Shown here piece after piece: positions 8,598-18,094 of a DNA stretch of 64,000 bases. The translations under genes and the position numbers were made by a program. Each line of letters opens with the position of its first letter. Within the stretch, counting starts at the first letter, position 1. The notes below the pieces were generated by a model that saw nothing but the letters and a program-made list of their open reading frames with translations, made no database searches and had not been told where the DNA came from. The DNA is from Actinomycetota bacterium. Lineage in GTDB: Bacteria > Actinomycetota > Acidimicrobiia > Acidimicrobiales > Poriferisodalaceae. The stretch covers positions 1-64,000 of the forward strand of contig JABABU010000051.1 in NCBI GenBank assembly GCA_014238065.1, read 5' to 3'.

Positions 8598-8706
8598 TGT
8601 GCCCTCCCGGTCCGGCCCGACCCAACACGGGGAGGATCACGAGTCTGAAACGACACCGCGTCCCGTCGCCATCCTGTGCCCCCGGGCACCGACGGCTGGA
8701 CGCTCC

Positions 8707-8712
8707 TACAGT
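8707..8712 (+). promoter_or_regulatory. -10 box, leaderless start of the Rieske oxygenase gene
   Basis: TACAGT ending 6 nt before the ATG at 8719. The GGAGAG between them abuts the ATG and is too close to serve as a normal RBS, so a leaderless start fits better. Confidence 0.45.
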
Positions 8713-8718
8713 GGAGAG

Positions 8719-9876
8719 ATGAAGTCGATCCTCTCACCAGACGTGGTCGAAGCAGTGAACAGGCCGACGGCCACAGCGTCCGCTTTGCCGAATGCGGCCT
8801 ACAGGTCAGACGATTTCTTCCAGGCAGAACGCGATCACCTCTTCAGCACGACATGGACCTGCATCGGCAACGCATGCTCGATCCCGAACATCGGCGACGC
8901 CCGACCTGTCGAGTTGCTCGGCATGCCCCTGCTGATGATCCGTCAGCACTCCGGCAGCATTGCCGTCTTCCACAACGTCTGTCGCCATCGAGGCAACCAA
9001 CTCGTCCGCGAACCCTGCACCTACAAGGGTTCGGTCATGTGTCCATATCACGGGTGGACATACGACACCGACGGCACCTTGTTGGCCACCCCTCACGTCG
9101 GAGGCCACGGCACCGACCACATCGACTCGATCGACCAAACCGAACGAGGCCTGCATTCGGTACGCACCGCCGAGTGGCTCGACCTCGTCTTCGTGAACAT
9201 CTCCAACACGGCCCCGGCTTTCGAGGACTTCATCGCGCCGCTCGGAGCGAGAGCGGAGAGTCTCGTCGCCCTGTCAGAACTCGAACGAGTTCGACCCGCG
9301 ACATCACACGGCGCTGTCACCATCGAGTTCGCTGGCAACTGGAAGCTGTGCATCGAGAACAACCTCGAGAGTTACCACCTGCCCTGGGTCCACCCCGACC
9401 TCAACGCCTTGTCCCGGCTGGAAGATCACTACGACTACGAATCAGCCGACTTCGCCGGTCAGGGCACATTGGCGTACGACCACACCAACGTCACGTCGCT
9501 GATGTTCCCGGTCTTCGACGGATGGAACGGCAGGGTTGCCGAGTACCCGACGCTCTATCCGAACGTCTTCATCGGGTTCCACTGCGACCATCTGTGGACC
9601 CGCATCATCGAACCACTCGAGGTCAATCGCTCGCTGGACCACTTTCAGATCTACTACCTCGATGACGCCGCCCATTCCGACGCCTACGAACTAGCCCGCA
9701 AGGAGCGTTTCGACGTCTGGAAGAAGGTCATCCTCGAAGACCTCGGCGTGGTCGAGGGCATGCAACTCGGCCGTCGGTCGCCGGCATTCGACGGTGGCGT
9801 CTTCTCGCCAGCGATGGACGCACCATCGCACCACTTTGCCAAATGGGTCGCGAACACCCTCGACGGTAAGGTCTGA
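8719..9876 (+). CDS. Rieske non-heme iron oxygenase, alpha subunit
   Basis: The 385-residue ring-hydroxylating oxygenase large subunit has a Rieske [2Fe-2S] site C88-x-H90 ... C108-x2-H111 (VCRHRGNQLV, MCPYHGW). The mononuclear iron site includes H220 and H225 (NNLESYHLPWVHPDL), with the third carboxylate expected in the C-terminal part. Such enzymes use electrons from a separate reductase to dioxygenate or demethylate aromatic, carnitine-like or quaternary-amine substrates. No reductase or beta subunit is adjacent. The ATG at 8719 is chosen over an upstream extension because the preceding translation is not protein-like and a -10 box fits. It is divergent from the acyl-CoA dehydrogenase. Confidence 0.9.
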   Translation: MKSILSPDVVEAVNRPTATASALPNAAYRSDDFFQAERDHLFSTTWTCIGNACSIPNIGDARPVELLGMPLLMIRQHSGSIAVFHNVCRHRGNQLVREPCTYKGSVMCPYHGWTYDTDGTLLATPHVGGHGTDHIDSIDQTERGLHSVRTAEWLDLVFVNISNTAPAFEDFIAPLGARAESLVALSELERVRPATSHGAVTIEFAGNWKLCIENNLESYHLPWVHPDLNALSRLEDHYDYESADFAGQGTLAYDHTNVTSLMFPVFDGWNGRVAEYPTLYPNVFIGFHCDHLWTRIIEPLEVNRSLDHFQIYYLDDAAHSDAYELARKERFDVWKKVILEDLGVVEGMQLGRRSPAFDGGVFSPAMDAPSHHFAKWVANTLDGKV

Positions 9877-10085
9877 CAGGCAAGCTGTTCCGCCCAGCTC
9901 ATCATCCACGCAATCAATTGATGCCGCGGACGAATGGCTTCGTCACCGCCGACACCTTCGCCGAAAAGACGTCGTGACGCCGGATACATCACCGGGAACC
10001 CCTCGGTCGGTTTCCTGTTGAAGGCCTCGGCAAGGAGAAAATGTTCATTAACCTGTCACCGATCGATTGATACTGGTCATGTCGT

Positions 10086-10103
10086 TCGCCGAAGATTCGG
10101 CGA
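10086..10103. terminator. Hairpin between convergent genes
   Basis: Perfect inverted repeat TCGCCGA-AGAT-TCGGCGA, immediately 3' of the minus-strand oxygenase stop and at the end of the 233-bp convergent gap 9877-10109. No T-run. I saw nothing else in that gap. Confidence 0.45.
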
Positions 10104-10109
10104 TGGTCG

Positions 10110-11051
10110 TTAGCTCGACCGATGCTGCGAGTAGTTCGAACGGAACCGGTGCATGGCGTACTCGCCATAGTTCACGGGCTCAAAGCGCGGCTCTCCGAGG
10201 TGTGGCAATGGTTCGACGTCGGCTGTGACGTGCGGCTCGTAGAAGAATGGAATGGAGTATCTGACCTGGTCAGGGTCGTTGTAGACCCGGTGAGGGGTCG
10301 AGCGCCACAGGCCGTTCGACCATCGGTGAAGCAGATCACCGGCGTTCATCACCAACCCGCCTGGAGGTGGTACAGCAAGGATCCACCGGCCGTCAGGACC
10401 GAGCACTTCGAGGCCAGGAACGTCGTCGACAGCCAGGATCGTGACGAAGCCGTAGTCGGTGTGAGGCGACGAACCGTACTCCCACTCGGGTGCTTCTGGT
10501 CGACGCATGGGATAGCGCAACAACCGCAGGTACGTGGTCGGCGGCGAGAAGGCAGCCTCGAACACATCGGACGAGGCGCCGAGCGCTCGAGCCACATGAC
10601 CCCTGATAGATACACACAGGTCTTCCATTGCAGCCTGGTAGGCCAGAACAGGAGATCTGATCTCCGGCAGCGACTCTGGCCACTGGTTGACTCCCGACAA
10701 AGGAAGGCCGGCCAATATGTCGGGGTCGTCGGCCTCCATCGGGCGTCCGAAGATCAAGGACTCGCTTTGATTTGGCGCCGCCCCCTTCTCGATAGACGAC
10801 GTGACGATCGTCGAGGTCGCCAAACCGATGTAGCCGCGATGGCTCGGTCCGATCGCGATGCGCTCCTTGTCGACAGCGTCGAGCGCATGGAATGAACGGC
10901 TCGCGGCAAAGGCGTCGTCAACGAGGTCCTGAGGAACACCATGGTTCACGATCGAGCAGAAGCCGACCTCTCGGTATGCATCGTCGAGCTCGGCCGCTAT
11001 GCCGCGATCGGTACCGGCCAAGTCGACCACAGGGACCAACGCCCGGCTCAT
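10110..11051 (-). CDS. 2-oxoglutarate/Fe(II)-dependent dioxygenase (isopenicillin-N-synthase-like)
   Basis: A 313-residue double-stranded beta-helix oxygenase of the DIOX_N plus 2OG-FeII_Oxy architecture. N-terminal VPVVDLAG and VGFCSIVNHGV are typical. The iron triad is H197-x-D199 (SPHTDYGFVTIL) and H254 (STPHRV), and 2-oxoglutarate should bind R264-x-S266 (RYSIPFFYEP). Relatives hydroxylate or desaturate small metabolites, or form ethylene; the substrate is unknown. The start ATG at 11051 is chosen because the DIOX_N domain begins there and the upstream in-frame translation (Arg/Ser-rich) lies antisense to nothing conserved. The gene upstream (11065-11403) ends 13 nt away on the same strand. 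Confidence 0.88.
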   Translation of the reverse strand: MSRALVPVVDLAGTDRGIAAELDDAYREVGFCSIVNHGVPQDLVDDAFAASRSFHALDAVDKERIAIGPSHRGYIGLATSTIVTSSIEKGAAPNQSESLIFGRPMEADDPDILAGLPLSGVNQWPESLPEIRSPVLAYQAAMEDLCVSIRGHVARALGASSDVFEAAFSPPTTYLRLLRYPMRRPEAPEWEYGSSPHTDYGFVTILAVDDVPGLEVLGPDGRWILAVPPPGGLVMNAGDLLHRWSNGLWRSTPHRVYNDPDQVRYSIPFFYEPHVTADVEPLPHLGEPRFEPVNYGEYAMHRFRSNYSQHRSS

Positions 11052-11064
11052 CGGCGTTCGGATC

Positions 11065-11403
11065 TCATTCGCGCTCGAGACCACCGGTGGGATCCAAGTC
11101 TTCCTCGAGGAGGTCGCCAGCCGCGGCAAGAGCGCTCGCGAGGCCGACCGCACGCTCGTAGACCGCGTCGAAGTAATGCTCGGCCAGCGTCTCGTGACCG
11201 CTGAGCGGAGGCGATCCGAGCGACCGGACAACAGCAGCCGGATCATCGGTGATCTTCACTGGCGGTTCGTCTCTTGTGCCGAGGTCGGTGTCGCCCCAGA
11301 AGCTGCGCTGCTGCTTCTTCTTCGACTTGCGCGACCGTGACCTGTTCTTCGAGCCGGCAGCCTTCGGTTTCGCGGCGGTCGTTCGACGGCGTCGATTGCT
11401 CAT
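11065..11403 (-). CDS. Small basic-tailed protein coupled to the SNF2 helicase
   Basis: A 112-residue protein. The first ~32 residues are strongly basic and Ser/Lys/Arg-rich (SNRRRRTTAAKPKAAGSKNR and following), like a nucleic-acid-binding tail. The rest is acidic and helical (LAEHYFDAVYERAVGLASALAAAGDLLEEDLDP). No family recognised. Its ATG overlaps the helicase stop (ATGA), so it is translated with the helicase and is probably a partner or accessory. Charge segregation suggests DNA contact by the tail and protein contact by the body; this is inference. Confidence 0.7.
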   Translation of the reverse strand: MSNRRRRTTAAKPKAAGSKNRSRSRKSKKKQQRSFWGDTDLGTRDEPPVKITDDPAAVVRSLGSPPLSGHETLAEHYFDAVYERAVGLASALAAAGDLLEEDLDPTGGLERE

Positions 11404-14400
11404 GCCAGTGCCTCCAACGCCTGCGACTCTGCATCATCGACCAGCACCTCACCACCGAGCCCCAACGATTCGCGAAGCTGCTCTGCATCGAGGTCGCCGA
11501 TCGAGCTCGACTTCGGCAACACCAAATCGGCGATCTTCCGTTTCCCGGCGACCACTTCCTCGACCCGCTCGTCGACGGTTCCCGGACACACGAGTCGGTG
11601 CGCGATCACCGTCTTGGTCTGACCGATACGCCAGACGCGGTCGCGCGCCTGATCCTCGACGGCCGGGTTCCACCATCGGTCGTACAACACGACATGACTC
11701 GCGGCGGTCAGGTTGAGTCCGGTACCACCGGCCTTGAGCGACAGCACCATAGCTCCGGCACCCTCTCCTGCCTGGAAATCATTCACCAACTTGTCGCGGG
11801 CGCCACGAGCAAGGCCGCCGTGGTAGCACGCGATCGGGAGACCGTTGCGCTCGGTGAGGTACTTCGCGAGCTTGTCACCCCACTGGGCGAAATGCGTGAA
11901 GATCAGGATGCGTTCGCCGGCCGCGAAGACCGAATCGACAATCTCCTCCAGACGAGCCAGCTTGCCCGACCTGCCAGCAAGTGGCTCGCCACTGTCCTGA
12001 TATGCCGCCGGGTGGTTGCAGATCTGCTTGAGGGCGGTGATGGCAGCAAGAACCTGACCCTTTCGCTCCGACGTGTCGTCGGCTTGCGATCGGATGAGCT
12101 CATCGAGCACCGCCTGGTAGAGACCGATCTGCTCGGTCGTCATGGTGCACTGACCGAGTTCGTCGATGCGATCAGGCAGCTCGGCGGCAATCGCCGGCTC
12201 GGCCTTCGTCCTGCGGAACACCAGGATGCCGTTCAACGCCATCAGCGCCGACTCGGCAGCTCCGTCGGAGTCGCCACGAACCGACAGCTGAGCGATGAAC
12301 TGCGTCCGCGGACCGACAAGGTCGGGATTGACGTAGTCCATGATCGCCCACAGATCGCCGAGACCGTTCTCGATGGGCGTGCCCGTGAGAGCAACACGTG
12401 TTCGGGAACCAATGCGGCGCAAATGCTGTGCGGTCTCACTGGCCGGGTTCTTGATGGCCTGCGCCTCATCGAGAACCACAGTGTCCCAACCGAGCTCAGC
12501 GAGGGCCTCGACATCGCGCATGGCGGTGCCGTACGTGGTGATCACCAGATCGGCGCCATCGACACCGCGTGCGATCTGATCGGCGGGGAGACGCTTAGGG
12601 CCGTGATGCACGACTACCTGCATTTCCGGAACGAACTTTGCAGCCTCCGCGGCCCAGTTACCGACCACAGCTGGTGGAGCGATGACCAGCGAAGGTTCGC
12701 TGGATCGGCTCGCACGAAGATGCGCGAGCAACGTTGGCGTCTTGCCGAGCCCCATGTCGAGCGCAAGACATCCGCCAAGACCAGCGGAGTCGAGGAAGCC
12801 GAGCCACGCTACCGCGTCGGCCTGATAGCTCCGAAGCTCGCCGACAAACCCCTCAGGAGTCGCATCCGGTACATCGATATGAGCAGCACTTTCGACGAGG
12901 TTGCTGGCCCAGCCGCCCCCACCCAGCGAGACACCGCCACCGAACGGCGTGCCCTCGACACCAAGAGCATGGCGCAGCATCGCGGCGCCGGTCATCTTCG
13001 TCTGATCGGCTCGTTCGGCGATTGCTCGGGCTGCCTCAGCCAGATCGGCGTGCTCGAGCGCGATCCACTTGCCGCGCGACTTGACCATCGGCCGCGCCTC
13101 GAGCGAGAGACGCTGAATCTCCTTCACGTCAAGCTCGACATCGCCGAACACCGCCGACCAGCTGACGTTCACGAGCTGTTGCGCCCCGACGACGGTCTCC
13201 TGATCAGGATCGGCTGACAGACGAAGCGATGCGCCCTGGCGTTTCCGCGACAACGCAGGGAACCGCACCTCGAAACCGCTCGCATCGAGCGGTTCTCCTG
13301 TCTGGGTCATGAAGTTCCACGCCTCGTGCTGGCTCAACACGACCTCGCCACGGCGACGAGAACGCAGTAGCGCAGGAACGAGACGTTCCAGGCGAGTGAC
13401 CTGTTCGTCGATCGACTTGCGGCGACTGTTCGAGGCGCTCACAAGCGCATCGGTCACGAGCTCGGGCTTCGCTGTACCCCCAGGCACATAGACCTTGAGA
13501 TCCCACCCGTCGCTGGAGTCTGGCGGATTCAGTTCGACGATGAGCCGCGGCTTCGGCGAGATGGCCGGCCTGGCCCACTGCTCGACCCGACGACCCATCT
13601 CAGAAGCCAGATTTCCCGGCGCTTCGAACGAACTACCGTCGAGCCTGGCCAGAAGACCCTCGGCGACGTCGCCACGTGTCCGCGGATTCGGAGGCGGCGC
13701 GGGAACCTCGAGCCGAGATGCAGCGCTGGTGGCGATCGCGTTGATGACACTCGACACGACGGCATCGACCACAGCCTTCGCGTTCGCACCGCCATCGAGC
13801 ACGGTGACCGAACCGGGCAGCGTGGCCATGAGCCTGTCGATGTCACGTTGATCGATGACTGCCGCGGTCCAGGCAAGATTCATCGTCGAGCGATCAGCGC
13901 CACCGGTCTGCCGATTCTGACCACTTCGGCTGGTGCGGTTGATCTTCGGCAGAATCTGACCGCGGGCAACATGACGCAACGCGACCACAGCAGCGGATCC
14001 GAGCCAGTGCACGCTCGGCCCTACGTCGTGACCCGACGGGTCGCTCCCGACGGCAACCAGCCAACCAAGTATCAGGTCGATCGGCGCACTGACGGCCGGA
14101 GCTGATCCGGCATCAGGAATGTCGACCGGCTCGTGTTCTTCCCACCCCGTCGTTGCAGCGCCGGCCTCCGAAAGACGTTCGAGCACCAGTTCCACCGGCT
14201 CGGCTTCGTCGTTTGGCCCACCCGCCCACGCGACAACCTGTTCGTCTTTCCACGACAGCTGCAACTGGACAGGACGATCTTCGAGTTCGGCGACAACGAG
14301 CGCCTGCGGCGGCTTCGGGCGGCTCGGACCGGTGAGTTTCTCGAGCGAACGATCGAACGCCACCCAGTCGTCTTCGAAGTCCTTCAAGGCCAGCTCGGCT

Positions 14401-14729
14401 TCAATTCCACCGCGAGCCTTGATGGCGGCGATCGCCTCGTCGGTTTCAGCGATGAGCCGTTCGAGTGACGACCGCCAATAGGCGGGGTGTGCCGCGAGCA
14501 GTGACAACTCGACGGGAGTTGCCCGACCGTCGGCCTCGGCCCACGTGAGCCGTTCGAGTTCATCGAAGGTCGGAACGGGCGGCTTTGGAGCGGTCACCGT
14601 TTCGGACTTGACTGGTTCGGTCGTTGGCGCGTCACTGACTTCAGGCGCGCCGATGTGGTCTTCCTCGAGCAGGTCGTGTCCCCGGTCAGATCCGTGAGTG
14701 ATGTCGCTCTCCGTTTCACACGACGCCAT
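11400..14729 (-). CDS. SNF2/RapA-family helicase
   Basis: A 1109-residue Swi2/Snf2 ATPase. The last ~470 residues hold the motor: DMGLGKT (Walker A, near residue 645), APPAVVGNW (Ia), VLDEAQAIKNP (motif II, DEAQ), ALTGTPIENGLGDLWAIMDY (III), then the second RecA lobe with CYHGGLARGARDK, LSLKAGGTGLNLTAA (V) and RVWRIGQTKTV (VI). The N-terminal half carries the bacterial SNF2-associated region and long loops with acidic and proline-rich segments. Such proteins translocate on dsDNA to remodel nucleoprotein or RNA polymerase complexes; they are not unwinding helicases in the strict sense. It is followed by a coupled 112-residue gene. No toxin, nuclease or defence partner is adjacent. Confidence 0.92.
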   Translation of the reverse strand: MASCETESDITHGSDRGHDLLEEDHIGAPEVSDAPTTEPVKSETVTAPKPPVPTFDELERLTWAEADGRATPVELSLLAAHPAYWRSSLERLIAETDEAIAAIKARGGIEAELALKDFEDDWVAFDRSLEKLTGPSRPKPPQALVVAELEDRPVQLQLSWKDEQVVAWAGGPNDEAEPVELVLERLSEAGAATTGWEEHEPVDIPDAGSAPAVSAPIDLILGWLVAVGSDPSGHDVGPSVHWLGSAAVVALRHVARGQILPKINRTSRSGQNRQTGGADRSTMNLAWTAAVIDQRDIDRLMATLPGSVTVLDGGANAKAVVDAVVSSVINAIATSAASRLEVPAPPPNPRTRGDVAEGLLARLDGSSFEAPGNLASEMGRRVEQWARPAISPKPRLIVELNPPDSSDGWDLKVYVPGGTAKPELVTDALVSASNSRRKSIDEQVTRLERLVPALLRSRRRGEVVLSQHEAWNFMTQTGEPLDASGFEVRFPALSRKRQGASLRLSADPDQETVVGAQQLVNVSWSAVFGDVELDVKEIQRLSLEARPMVKSRGKWIALEHADLAEAARAIAERADQTKMTGAAMLRHALGVEGTPFGGGVSLGGGGWASNLVESAAHIDVPDATPEGFVGELRSYQADAVAWLGFLDSAGLGGCLALDMGLGKTPTLLAHLRASRSSEPSLVIAPPAVVGNWAAEAAKFVPEMQVVVHHGPKRLPADQIARGVDGADLVITTYGTAMRDVEALAELGWDTVVLDEAQAIKNPASETAQHLRRIGSRTRVALTGTPIENGLGDLWAIMDYVNPDLVGPRTQFIAQLSVRGDSDGAAESALMALNGILVFRRTKAEPAIAAELPDRIDELGQCTMTTEQIGLYQAVLDELIRSQADDTSERKGQVLAAITALKQICNHPAAYQDSGEPLAGRSGKLARLEEIVDSVFAAGERILIFTHFAQWGDKLAKYLTERNGLPIACYHGGLARGARDKLVNDFQAGEGAGAMVLSLKAGGTGLNLTAASHVVLYDRWWNPAVEDQARDRVWRIGQTKTVIAHRLVCPGTVDERVEEVVAGKRKIADLVLPKSSSIGDLDAEQLRESLGLGGEVLVDDAESQALEALA

Positions 14730-15072
14730 TCCCGAGCACGTTGCGGTCAGGTCTGACCAGGCTCGGCACTGCGTTCGGCGGCGCCACTTCGTTACTGCGT
14801 GGCCTTAGGCAACGCACACCCGATGAGTGATTGCACCCGGTCCGTTGGGACGAATTCCCGCAAGATCAGTGTGCTCCCGTGCCACCGAACGGCGGCAAGT
14901 CGGCATCAGCCAACCCGTGGGACACATCGGGCCCCGTCCCACTCCTGTCGATCATAGCGGCCAATTCTTGAGGTTCGCACACGGCCTTCGTCTCCGTTGG
15001 TCAACAGTGACGGTGTCTGACATCACCACTCATCACCGAACACCCAGCCGCGTGGTGCCCGATCCAACCCGG
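14730..15072. other. Intergenic region, 343 bp
   Basis: No credible gene on either strand. It holds an imperfect hairpin at 14796-14816 (TGCGT ... ACGCA enclosing GCC-TTA-GGC) and, at 15008-15022, the 15-mer TGACGGTGTCTGACA. That 15-mer recurs as half of a perfect palindrome at 34638-34658. It should also contain the promoter of the SNF2 gene, which I could not place. Confidence 0.5.
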
Positions 15073-15564
15073 TCAGGCCTGCTTCGCCTTGCCGCGCCGA
15101 TGGGCGCCGTTCATGACTTCGAGGTTGCCGGTGTAGCGGGTGCAGACGAGTTTTACGTGGCTGATACGCCAGCCGTCGTCCGTGCGGACGAGACGGTCGT
15201 CGTAGTAGCCGAACATCGTGAACCGATCGCCGCCCTGAACCTCAGCGGCCCAGTGTTCGGCACGCATGTGCGCAACCACTCTGGCAGTGTCGTTGTCGAC
15301 GAAGTGGCGGTGGTTCGTAATCATGTGCTGAGTCACGTCGAGACCGGCAAAGATCAGCGACGCGGCCCGAACATGTTTCTCGCGCGGCAGCGTCACCGCT
15401 TCCAACCCCGTGAAACTGCTCATGTCGATACTGACCGGATCGGTGAGCGCGGAGGCCCACAGGTCCCAGTCGCGTGCGTCGAGTCCCGATGCGTACCGGT
15501 GCAGCGCATCGCTGATGCCTGCCTGATCTACCAGCAGTCGAGAGTCAGGGATTCGTTCGGTCAT
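15073..15564 (-). CDS. SnoaL/NTF2-like protein
   Basis: A 163-residue cone-fold (NTF2-like) protein. ISDALHRYASGLDARDWDLWASALTDPVSID at the N-terminus and RFTMFGYYDDRLVRTDDGWRISHVKL at the C-terminus are the typical helix-sheet signatures of the SnoaL_4 group (small-molecule isomerases, dehydratases and hydroxylase small subunits). There is a conserved-looking ITNHRHFVDND segment in the core. The ATG overlaps the stop of the upstream LLM monooxygenase (ATGA), so it is coupled to it and may handle the same substrate. The reaction is unknown. Confidence 0.82.
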   Translation of the reverse strand: MTERIPDSRLLVDQAGISDALHRYASGLDARDWDLWASALTDPVSIDMSSFTGLEAVTLPREKHVRAASLIFAGLDVTQHMITNHRHFVDNDTARVVAHMRAEHWAAEVQGGDRFTMFGYYDDRLVRTDDGWRISHVKLVCTRYTGNLEVMNGAHRRGKAKQA

Positions 15565-16760
15565 GATGCGTTCGCATCCAACTCTTCGCGGGTGGTTGGG
15601 GTGGCCGTTGTTCGGAACGAGTGGTCTCCCGTCGCGATCTCCGGCAGCTCGATCTCGCCAGCGAGAACGCCCTGTTTCCATTCCTGGTGCGCCGGCTCGC
15701 GGTCGTGGAACTCCGGCATCACCTCAGCTGCGAACAACTCGAGGCTGTCACAGATGTCGGCGTGCGTGTTCTTGCCGGCCTGGTTCAGCAGAATGACCTG
15801 GTCGACGTTCGACTCCTCGAAGCGAAGCAACCGGCGACGAATGGTCTCCGGTGAACCGATCAACCCGCCGCCCTTGATCAACGCGGCCTGGCCCTTAGGT
15901 GTCCGGCACCAGTCCTGATATTCGTCCCAGAGGTTCACGGAGCCAGGAGCGACCGCTCCGTGTCGGCTGTAGAAGCCGAGCGCGAACTGAAAGAACGTCC
16001 AGCCCGACGACTTGGCGATGGCTTCCTCGTCGGTCGGGGCACACATGAAGCCGCTGACCACGGCGATGTTCGGGTTGGTCGCGTACTCGCAGAGCTTGTC
16101 CAGCCGTTTGGTGAGGCTGTTGTAATAGGCGTTGACCCACGCCTGTGCGGCTTCGGCCGACACGAACTGGAATCCGAGAGCACCCATCCCTCGCCGACCA
16201 GCCATCTCGATGGTCTCCAGTTGACTGCATGCAACCCACAACGGAGGATGTGGCGTCTGTCGGGGCTTCGGCAAGACGTTGCGAGACGGGAACTGGAAGT
16301 ACTCGCCTTGGTAGGACCAGTCGACCTCGGTGAACATCGGCATCAGGCACCTGACGCCGTCTTCCCAGACGTCGCGTTTGTCACGGAAACGCCGGTCGAA
16401 TGGGTGGAGTTCTGTGATGCTCGATCCCTCACCGATGCCCATTTCGACTCGGCCGTTGCTGAGCAGATCGAGGGTGCTGACCCGCTCGGCGACGCGCGCC
16501 GGATGGTTGGTGGTGAGTTGGATGATGCCGTGGGCGAGCCGGATGTTCTTCGTTCGCTGACTGGCGGCGGCCAGAAAGACCTCTGGCGCGGAACTGTGCG
16601 AGTACTCCTCGAGGAAGTGATGCTCGACTTCCCACGCAAAGTCGTAGCCGAGTTCATCAGCGAGTTGCACCTGATCGAGCGCTTCGTTGAGCAGGTCGAA
16701 CTCACTGTGCTCGGTCCACGGTCGGGGTAGCTGGTGTTCGTAGAAGATGCCGAACTTCAT
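15561..16760 (-). CDS. LLM-class flavin-dependent monooxygenase
   Basis: A 399-residue luciferase-like TIM-barrel oxidoreductase using FMNH2 or F420H2. Landmarks are MKFGIFYEHQLPRPW at the N-terminus, EVEHHFLEEYSHSSAPEVFLAA, IRLAHGIIQLTTNHPARVAERV, LSNGRVEMGIGEGSS and C-terminal GSPETIRRRLLRFEES. The start ATG at 16760 is preceded by GGGGGTC. It is the first gene of a coupled pair with the SnoaL-like protein and divergent from the CoA-transferase gene across 110 bp. Substrate unknown; members act on alkanesulfonates, long-chain alkanes and pyrimidines. Confidence 0.9.
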   Translation of the reverse strand: MKFGIFYEHQLPRPWTEHSEFDLLNEALDQVQLADELGYDFAWEVEHHFLEEYSHSSAPEVFLAAASQRTKNIRLAHGIIQLTTNHPARVAERVSTLDLLSNGRVEMGIGEGSSITELHPFDRRFRDKRDVWEDGVRCLMPMFTEVDWSYQGEYFQFPSRNVLPKPRQTPHPPLWVACSQLETIEMAGRRGMGALGFQFVSAEAAQAWVNAYYNSLTKRLDKLCEYATNPNIAVVSGFMCAPTDEEAIAKSSGWTFFQFALGFYSRHGAVAPGSVNLWDEYQDWCRTPKGQAALIKGGGLIGSPETIRRRLLRFEESNVDQVILLNQAGKNTHADICDSLELFAAEVMPEFHDREPAHQEWKQGVLAGEIELPEIATGDHSFRTTATPTTREELDANAS

Positions 16761-16870
16761 GTGCGATGACCCCCATCGATCCTGACAGACGCAAGCGACG
16801 GTATCGGCTGTTGGGAATCGGTATGGCATCGCGGCCACACTGGGTGGACACGACACATGGGGGATCACAC

Positions 16871-18058
16871 ATGAACGCGACGACAGGCGACGGTCTCGGA
16901 AAACCACTCGCCGGGATCAAGGTCCTCGACCTCACCCGTGTTCTGGCCGGACCGTTCGCGACAAGGATGCTGAGTGACCTCGGCGCCGACGTCGTCAAGA
17001 TCGAACCGCCCGAAGGCGATGTCACCCGTCACTTCGGAATTCGCGTCGGCGAGCAATCGAGTTATTACGCGTTCATCAACGTCGGCAAGCGTGGGGTGTG
17101 CGTCGATCTCACGGTCGATGGTGGCGTCGATCTCGTCAAACGACTGGCAGCCGAGGCGGACATCGTCGTCGAGAACTTCCGTCCTGGAGTGCTCGCCGGA
17201 TTCGGTCTCGACTACGAGTCGTTGTCGGCCGATCATCCGGAGCTGCTCATGCTGTCGATCAGCGGATTCGGCCAGGCAGGACCCGAGGCGCAGCGTGCCG
17301 CCTACGCCGGAGTGATTCACGCCGAGTCAGGCTTCACTCACCGTCACGGACTGACCACGGGAGCTCCGCCGACCGACATTCAATTCTCAGTTGCCGACAC
17401 GACGACGGGGCTCCACGGCCTCGTCGGACTGCTCAGCGCACTCCGGGTCAGAGATCAGACCGGCCAGGGCCAACACATCGACATGGCCATGCTCGACGCT
17501 CTCATGGTGACCGACGACTACTTCCACTGGGCCTCTGTCGGCAGGGACGCCCCTCCGTTGGGCGGCGAGGTCTGGCACCCCGCTGGCGGACCCGTGATCG
17601 TGATGGGCGAGTTCAAGTGGATCTGGAAGTGCGCCAACGAGACCCTCGGCGTAGCCGATCCCACGCCCCCTGGAGCCTCGCTCGACGAGAAGATCGAATG
17701 TCGGCGCGAAGCGTGGCGCGAATACGTGGCCACCTTCGCCGATCGCGAATCGTTTCTTGCCGCGCTCGATCACGCCAACCTGGCCTGGGGCATCATTCGT
17801 GACCCCAAGGACGCGATGAATTCGCCGACCCTCGCCCATCGGGGGTCGCTCGCAGACGTCGACGATCGAGCAGGCAGCACGCGAAAGGTCATGCAATCGC
17901 CCTACCGGTTTTCGAAGTCGAATGCCGGCCTGGGTGGCCCCGCGCCACTTCAGGGCGAACACAACCGAGACGTGCTCGCCGACTGGCTCGACGATGGAGG
18001 TGCCTACGACGATCTGGTCACGAAAGGCATTCTCCTGACCCGCGAACACCTGCCGTAG
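16871..18058 (+). CDS. Family III (CaiB/BaiF) CoA transferase
   Basis: A 395-residue CoA transferase that moves CoA between acyl groups through an aspartyl-CoA thioester. N-terminal LAGIKVLDLTRVLAGPFATRMLSDLGADVVKIEPPEGD is diagnostic, followed by VCVDLT and the RPGVLAGFGLDYESL block. The GQGQHIDMAMLDALM and C-terminal HNRDVLADWL blocks are also present. The ATG at 16871 has GGGGGA 6 nt upstream and begins just before the conserved domain. The SDR gene follows 36 nt downstream on the same strand. Together with the LLM/SnoaL pair on the other side this looks like a small catabolic locus; the acyl substrate is unknown. Confidence 0.92.
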   Translation: MNATTGDGLGKPLAGIKVLDLTRVLAGPFATRMLSDLGADVVKIEPPEGDVTRHFGIRVGEQSSYYAFINVGKRGVCVDLTVDGGVDLVKRLAAEADIVVENFRPGVLAGFGLDYESLSADHPELLMLSISGFGQAGPEAQRAAYAGVIHAESGFTHRHGLTTGAPPTDIQFSVADTTTGLHGLVGLLSALRVRDQTGQGQHIDMAMLDALMVTDDYFHWASVGRDAPPLGGEVWHPAGGPVIVMGEFKWIWKCANETLGVADPTPPGASLDEKIECRREAWREYVATFADRESFLAALDHANLAWGIIRDPKDAMNSPTLAHRGSLADVDDRAGSTRKVMQSPYRFSKSNAGLGGPAPLQGEHNRDVLADWLDDGGAYDDLVTKGILLTREHLP

Positions 18059-18094
18059 ATCGCCGATCACCGGCCCCAACATCCAGGAGAAAGT

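Noticed and set aside
11274-13217. Long plus-strand open frame antisense to the SNF2 gene
   Set aside because: Low-complexity translation with no motifs, produced by GC-biased third positions of the real gene on the other strand.
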